Source: an archaeon
GTDB lineage: Archaea > Methanobacteriota > Methanobacteria > Methanobacteriales > Methanobacteriaceae
DNA: 9,112 nucleotides
Assembly: GCA_024409145.1 (NCBI GenBank)
Contig: JAKSUF010000044.1
Span: 1 to 9,112 of the forward strand
Direction: 5' to 3'
Under the pieces are notes generated by a model. It was not told where the DNA came from. It did not search any database and saw only the letters and a list, made by a program, of their open reading frames with translations. Position 1 is the stretch's first letter. The number at the start of each line of letters is the position of its first letter. Both the position numbers and the translations under genes were made by a program. Below are positions 6,187 to 9,112 of the stretch, piece by piece.

Positions 6187-6228
6187 TTAATAGTTATTAT
6201 TAATATCCTAATTACAAGTAGTAATTAG
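6187..6228. repeat. two adjacent small inverted repeats
   Basis: TTAATA/TATTAA (6187-6203, 5-nt loop) is followed by CTAATTAC/GTAATTAG (6208-6228, 5-nt loop). The second is a perfect 8-bp stem. They sit between the cdc48-end repeats and the long inverted repeat at 6236. Individually they are within chance expectation. Confidence 0.35.
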
Positions 6229-6235
6229 CTATATT

Positions 6236-6326
6236 AGATTATAGTTGGTATTATTATTTTCTCACACACTTACTAATTTTTTTAATACCAACTATAAATC
6301 TATTTATTAATTTTTTATTTTTCTTT
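6236..6326 (+). terminator. long inverted repeat with T-rich tail
   Basis: The left arm 6236-6253 and right arm 6283-6301 are complementary over 18 bp, with a single-base bulge, around a 29-nt spacer. The core arms are TATAGTTGGTATTA and TAATACCAACTATA. T-rich sequence follows to about 6326. The length and the G+C content inside the arms make chance unlikely. It could be a strong terminator, a hairpin RNA, or the relic of a very small non-autonomous element; no target duplication is evident at its edges. Confidence 0.55.
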
Positions 6327-6477
6327 TTAGGACAGTAAATCTTATTTTTTCTTCAGTTTGAATTTAATATATATTCTGTTTTTGTAACTATTTTTTTTAT
6401 TAAATGGTGTCATTTAGAAATTTATGATATGGGTCTATTATTTTTATTATTATTTTTATTTTACTTATTTTATTTAG

Positions 6478-6567
6478 TTGTTTATGCAATTAATTTATTA
6501 TTTTTCATTGTTTATACAATTAATGGTTTATTTTTTCTTGTTTAGTCAAATAAAGCTTTAATAATCG
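6478..6567. repeat. three degenerate 30-bp repeats with TTG-N6-CAA cores
   Basis: Copies begin at 6478, 6508 and 6538, an exact 30-bp period. Each starts with TTGTTTA and has CAA six bases after TTG. The first two also share CAATTAAT and a T-run; the third has drifted. Thirty bases is close to three helical turns, so bound proteins would face the same side. The array ends 5 bp before the TATA box of the small exported-protein gene, which suggests an activator or repressor array. Confidence 0.6.
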
Positions 6568-6572
6568 TTAGA

Positions 6573-6580
6573 TTTATATA
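6573..6580 (+). promoter_or_regulatory. TATA box of the small exported-protein gene
   Basis: A perfect TTTATATA. The predicted start is near 6603, giving a leader of about 140 nt before the ATG at 6744. That leader is long compared with rtcB and cdc48 and leaves room for post-transcriptional control, but I see no known riboswitch. Confidence 0.5.
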
Positions 6581-6743
6581 TTATTAAGTTTAATTGTTAT
6601 ATAGTGATGTGTGAAAATACATGTTATATTAAATTGTGTTATTCTTATGTTGAAGAAAATTTTTACATTTCTTTAAACTTATTAGTTGTGAGTTCAAGAT
6701 TAATTGAAAAGAATAATTAATTATAATTGGAGGATTAGATTAT

Positions 6744-7031
6744 ATGGTATTTAAAAACAAATTATTATTATGCTTGCTATTGTGTATTTTTATAGTGGGT
6801 GTAAGTTGTGCTTGTTGTACTTGTAAAGAAATAGATGATAAAAATACTGGTAAAAAAGTGTTGGGTGTTGTAACTATTAAAGTTAACAATTTATCTTTAG
6901 CTAGTCAAAAAATACAAAATTATATTAAAAAACATTATACTGGTATAGTTGACTATAAATTAATTAATAAGGAAGATAAAGTTGGGAATTATAGTCTTTT
7001 AAAATATAAATTGATTAAGGTTAATATTTAA
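6744..7031 (+). CDS. small Cys-rich exported or membrane-anchored protein, unknown function
   Basis: I do not recognise this 95-residue protein. It begins with a positive patch (K4, K6) and a hydrophobic segment (about residues 7-21), then a cysteine cluster CACCTC (22-27); two more Cys (C10, C14) lie inside the hydrophobic part. Cleavage after SCA (21-23) or lipid attachment at C22 are both conceivable, but GVSC is a poor lipobox, so it may simply be anchored by its N-terminus. The remaining 65 residues are Lys-rich and cysteine-free, with alternating strand-like and helical stretches. The clustered cysteines could bind metal or form disulphides. The start is supported by GGAGG at 6729-6733, 10 nt before the ATG. 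It has its own promoter with upstream repeats and a T-tract end, so it appears to be a regulated single gene. That it is a real gene is likely; the function is open. Confidence 0.65.
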   Translation: MVFKNKLLLCLLLCIFIVGVSCACCTCKEIDDKNTGKKVLGVVTIKVNNLSLASQKIQNYIKKHYTGIVDYKLINKEDKVGNYSLLKYKLIKVNI

Positions 7032-7036
7032 TATTG

Positions 7037-7070
7037 TCCTTTTTTCTATTTTTTCTATTTTTTTAATTTT
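7037..7070 (+). terminator. T-tract terminator after the small gene
   Basis: Successive T-runs (CCTTTTTTCTATTTTTTCTA and onward) begin 6 nt after the stop codon, with no stem. This is the usual archaeal U-tract 3' end. Confidence 0.6.
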
Positions 7071-7149
7071 TCATTGGTAAATTTTTTAATGTTTAAACTT
7101 TTTTTAGAAATTTTATATTGTATTAATTTAAATTTTTATTTTATATTTA

Positions 7150-7157
7150 TCTTTCAG
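7150..7157. repeat. target-site duplication, left copy
   Basis: TCTTTCAG, identical to 8510-8517. Its first seven bases also equal the start of the conserved part of the terminal repeat (TCTTTCA), so the element may prefer targets resembling its own ends, or the boundary may be read a few bases differently. Confidence 0.75.
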
Positions 7158-7183
7158 GAGTCTTTCAAAAACTTTGTTGATTT
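7158..7183 (+). repeat. left terminal inverted repeat
   Basis: GAG followed by 23 bases (TCTTTCAAAAACTTTG onward) that are the exact reverse complement of 8484-8506. About 100 nt of non-coding sequence, with the transposase promoter, separate it from the gene. Confidence 0.9.
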
Positions 7184-7281
7184 GAAAATTTATTCTGAAA
7201 AATAGTGATTTTAGAATTTTTTTTATAAAATTTAATTAAAAATAGTTAGATTTAATAAAAAAGTGGAGCAAATTGTTTACT

Positions 7282-8502
7282 ATGGAAAACAAAAACAAAT
7301 ATGCTCCAAATAGTATTTTAGATGTTAACCAATATAAATTTTTTGATTTGAATGATGAATTTGTTCTTTTAGATCCTCATTTTGAAAAATTATTTTATTC
7401 TTGTCAAGAATCACTTAAATCATTTGATTTGAGTTTTAAAAAGGATATTCCTTTTTTCAAGATGAGTTTGGCCAGATGTCCTTTTTGCAATACCCTACAT
7501 GTTGTCAAATATGGATTTACTAAAAGAATTCTGATATTTAAGGAAATTGGCAGGACTGAAGTCAGGGTTCAGCGTTATAGTTGTAAACGTTGCGATAAAA
7601 CATTTCAAACAGATTTATCAGCTCTTGTTGATAAAAACAGCAATTTTACAAACGAATTGAAAAGTGAATCAGAACATCTGATTTCAGATTATCTTGGAAG
7701 CTTGAAAAATGTTTGCAAATCATTCAAAAAGTTCTTTGGAATAAGTATTTCTCATCAAACGATAGAGAATTGGTTGTTTGTTGATGAAAACATTTTAGAA
7801 TTTGATTTAGGTCGCTGCTCGGGCTATTATGTCTTTGACGTGGAATGGATAAAAATCAAGGGAAAATGGAAATATCGCCACACACTCTTGGATTCTGTTT
7901 CCAATTGCATCATAACTGATGCAATTTACGATTTTGAAGATGAAACAACAGTAATGAAGTTTTTAAAAGAATCCACGGCAAATAAGAACAAGATTGCAAT
8001 TACCACAGATTTGGATAAGAGATATGCTCCAATCATTTCTAAACTCGGATTTAAGCACCAATTATGCATTTTCCACACTAAAAAGAGTTTGAATAAACAA
8101 TTAAAGGATTATTCAAAGAGATTTAAGCTTTCTGATGAAGAATATGAAGTTTGCAAAAACCAGTTGGAAATGATAAAAAATTTATTTGATTTAGATGATT
8201 ATGATGAAGCTAAAAAAGAGTTTGAGTCTTTAATTTATCGTAAAAATGAATTTCATAATGTTATTTATGAAATCATTAGAAAATCAATTGTTCCAAGGTA
8301 TAAAAGCTTCATTTATCACTTAAAAGATTCAAAAATTGAAAGGACTAGCAACAAAATTGAAAATGCATTTCAAAAAACCATGCCAAAATCAAGAAAAAAG
8401 ACTTTCAAGACAGTTCAAGGCGTTTTAAAGCGAATATACCGCAGAGATCTAATTTGGAATCAAAATCGAAAAGAGGATTTTGAAAATCAACAAAGTTTTT
8501 GA
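7282..8502 (+). CDS. DDE transposase with N-terminal zinc-binding motif
   Basis: This enzyme cuts and rejoins the element's ends. Numbered from the ATG at 7282 (406 residues), it has two cysteine pairs, CPFC (66-69) and CKRC (101-104), forming a zinc ribbon for end recognition, and a helix-turn-helix-like stretch at about 125-170. A catalytic domain follows with D186 (FDVEW), D243 (TTDLDKRY), the CxxH pair C263/H266 in HQLCIFH, and E360 (SNKIENAF). This D-D-CxxH-E layout resembles the IS256/MULE-type transposases. The start is ambiguous: GGAG (7265-7268) is 4 nt before a TTG at 7273 (409 residues) and 13 nt before the ATG. I chose the ATG because TTG starts are rarer. The last codons and stop lie inside the right terminal repeat. 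The frame is intact, so it is probably active. Use of GGC, GCC and TTG codons looks slightly richer than in the neighbouring host genes. Confidence 0.92.
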   Translation: MENKNKYAPNSILDVNQYKFFDLNDEFVLLDPHFEKLFYSCQESLKSFDLSFKKDIPFFKMSLARCPFCNTLHVVKYGFTKRILIFKEIGRTEVRVQRYSCKRCDKTFQTDLSALVDKNSNFTNELKSESEHLISDYLGSLKNVCKSFKKFFGISISHQTIENWLFVDENILEFDLGRCSGYYVFDVEWIKIKGKWKYRHTLLDSVSNCIITDAIYDFEDETTVMKFLKESTANKNKIAITTDLDKRYAPIISKLGFKHQLCIFHTKKSLNKQLKDYSKRFKLSDEEYEVCKNQLEMIKNLFDLDDYDEAKKEFESLIYRKNEFHNVIYEIIRKSIVPRYKSFIYHLKDSKIERTSNKIENAFQKTMPKSRKKTFKTVQGVLKRIYRRDLIWNQNRKEDFENQQSF

Positions 8503-8509
8503 AAGAGCC
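8484..8509 (+). repeat. right terminal inverted repeat, overlapping the transposase end
   Basis: This is the reverse complement of 7158-7183 apart from two bases near the outer end (GCC here against GAG at the left). It encodes the final Asn-Gln-Gln-Ser-Phe and stop of the transposase, so the protein C-terminus is constrained by the DNA end. Confidence 0.9.
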
Positions 8510-8517
8510 TCTTTCAG
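8510..8517. repeat. target-site duplication, right copy
   Basis: TCTTTCAG, identical to 7150-7157, directly abutting the right terminal repeat. Confidence 0.75.
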
Positions 8518-8619
8518 TATATTAGAAAAGTATATATGTATTTGTTCATAAACTTTAATATATTGGATTAATTTTAAAAAAAATAAAAAAATAGAGAAAT
8601 ATTGTCAAGACCATAATAA

Positions 8620-8674
8620 ATTAAAAATTAAAAATTAAAAATTAAAAATTAAACTAAAAATTAAAAAAATTTAA
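8620..8674 (-). terminator. 7-bp tandem repeat acting as T-tract terminator of the CitG-like gene
   Basis: The unit ATTAAAA is repeated almost five times at 8620-8653, then more irregularly to 8674. On the minus strand this is a series of T5 tracts plus one T7, starting 4 nt after the stop codon of the CitG-like gene. That is a typical archaeal U-rich 3' end expanded by slippage. The copy number is likely to vary between strains. Confidence 0.65.
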
Positions 8675-9112
8675 TTAAAACTCTTTTTCAAGATAAGATA
8701 AAAAGATAGATGCAGCAGTTAAATCTGCAGTTGTTCCAGGATTATATTTATTCTCATAAAGATAATCATCGAATTCCAAAAGCTTTTCTGTGAAGGAGTC
8801 ATCATCCTTAAATTTCAAGAGCCCTTCTGCTTTTTTAGAAACGGATTCTGCTATCTCATCACCATACTTTCTTGAAATCAAAGTGTCTGGAATTTGAGAC
8901 AATATTGTCATGAATGTCAAGACAGTAGCCTTATTTACAGCATCCTCATCACCACAGCTTGCTAAAAAGTCTCTGAATGTAGGGAACCCTATTTCAAAAC
9001 AAACCGGCATCTTATTGGTTAACTCATTTGCCAATCTGTCCCATCCGGCGGAAATTTCCAATACATCATACATGGTCTGAATTGTATCTTCTGCGATATA
9101 ATCATCACTGTC
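8675..9112 (-). CDS. CitG/MdcB-like triphosphoribosyl-dephospho-CoA synthase family protein, partial
   Basis: Only the C-terminal 145 residues are present. The frame stays open from the methionine at 9073 through 13 more codons to the window edge, and no ribosome-binding site precedes that methionine, so it is not the start. Family members are about 280-300 residues, so roughly half is missing. Support comes from NPGTTADLTAASIFLSYL near the C-terminus (the conserved Asn-Pro-Gly-x-x-Ala-Asp block), SAGWDRLANE near the left end of the visible part, and LISRKYGDEIAESV in between. Bacterial CitG and MdcB make the prosthetic-group precursor of citrate or malonate decarboxylase from ATP and dephospho-CoA. 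Methanogens of this group are not known to need that cofactor, so the true substrate here is uncertain. The gene converges on the small exported-protein gene, with the insertion sequence between them. Confidence 0.8.
   Translation of the reverse strand, partial: DSDDYIAEDTIQTMYDVLEISAGWDRLANELTNKMPVCFEIGFPTFRDFLASCGDEDAVNKATVLTFMTILSQIPDTLISRKYGDEIAESVSKKAEGLLKFKDDDSFTEKLLEFDDYLYENKYNPGTTADLTAASIFLSYLEKEF

Larger units (their letters stand above)
6044..6743. other. gene-free stretch after cdc48
   Basis: About 700 nt without a credible gene. The left part carries the cdc48-end repeats and further hairpins up to about 6326. Positions 6327-6470 are T-rich with nothing I can identify. Then come the 30-bp-spaced sites (6478-6567), a TATA box, and a leader of about 140 nt before the small gene at 6744. 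The leader has a 37-codon ORF (6607-6720) with no properly spaced ribosome-binding site, which I do not call. Confidence 0.7.
7158..8509 (+). mobile_element. complete insertion sequence, 1,352 bp, single DDE transposase
   Basis: The element is bounded by 26-bp terminal inverted repeats, 7158-7183 and 8484-8509. The inner 23 bases match perfectly (core TCTTTCAAAAACTTTG) and two mismatches lie in the outer three. It is flanked by an 8-bp direct repeat TCTTTCAG (7150-7157 and 8510-8517), read as target duplication. It carries one intact transposase and its own TATA box (TTTATAAAA, 7222-7230) and ribosome-binding site. Intact ends, an intact gene and an exact duplication suggest recent insertion, in the spacer between two convergent genes. 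The ISM1 group (ISNCY) known from Methanobrevibacter is the natural comparison. I cannot assign the family with certainty from sequence alone. Confidence 0.9.

Noticed and set aside
6478..6567. Replication-origin iterons
   Set aside because: Three degenerate repeats next to a promoter, with no origin-binding motif of the Orc1/Cdc6 type and no orc1/cdc6 gene nearby; a regulatory role is simpler.
6607..6720. 37-codon ORF in the leader of the small exported-protein gene
   Set aside because: The only SD-like bases (AGTGAT) overlap the ATG, so spacing is impossible, and the sequence shows no protein-like pattern. An upstream regulatory ORF cannot be excluded but is not supported.
9074..9112. Treating the methionine at 9073 as the true start of the CitG-like gene
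   Set aside because: The frame remains open upstream to the window edge, no ribosome-binding site precedes the methionine, and family members are about twice this length.

Overview
The window looks like a piece of an AT-rich methanogen chromosome, most likely Methanobacteriaceae (Methanobrevibacter or Methanosphaera type). The reasons are the very low G+C, an archaeal double-AAA Cdc48 ATPase, an intein-free archaeal RtcB, an MTAP-family phosphorylase with the 6-oxopurine-type Asn, ribosome-binding sites of the form GGTGAT-N3-ATG, TTTATATA-type TATA boxes, and T-tract gene ends. The genus is inferred; no rRNA is present.

Layout. Positions 1-2322: a two-gene plus-strand unit, rtcB (RNA ligase) followed after 21 nt by an S-methyl-5'-thioinosine-type phosphorylase, closed by a strong hairpin plus T-run. 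Positions 2466-3122, minus strand: a YczE/YitT-type membrane protein that appears to be translated from a leaderless mRNA. Positions 3123-3859: about 740 nt without a convincing gene, holding small inverted repeats, a good orphan plus-strand promoter, a 41-bp tandem duplication with internal hairpins, a longer hairpin, and the cdc48 promoter. Positions 3860-6043: cdc48, whose last codons and stop lie inside a perfect 48-bp tandem repeat that carries a palindrome and continues into the 3' flank. Positions 6044-6743: 700 nt of hairpins, then three TTG-N6-CAA sites spaced exactly 30 bp apart ahead of a TATA box. Positions 6744-7031: an unrecognised small Cys-rich exported or membrane-anchored protein. 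Positions 7158-8509: an apparently complete insertion sequence with 26-bp terminal inverted repeats, an 8-bp target duplication and one DDE transposase. Positions 8675-9112, minus strand: the C-terminal part of a CitG/MdcB-like protein that runs off the right edge.

How it fits together. rtcB and the phosphorylase are probably co-transcribed, but they belong to RNA repair/tRNA splicing and to purine/methionine salvage respectively, so any functional link is speculative. rtcB and cdc48 share a nearly identical 25-bp promoter element at the same distance from the start codon (within 1 nt), which suggests common basal or co-ordinated expression. The insertion sequence sits in what was the spacer between two convergent genes and breaks no recognisable coding region. 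I see no defence island, CRISPR array, tRNA or rRNA. The less ordinary content is in the two long non-coding stretches around cdc48.
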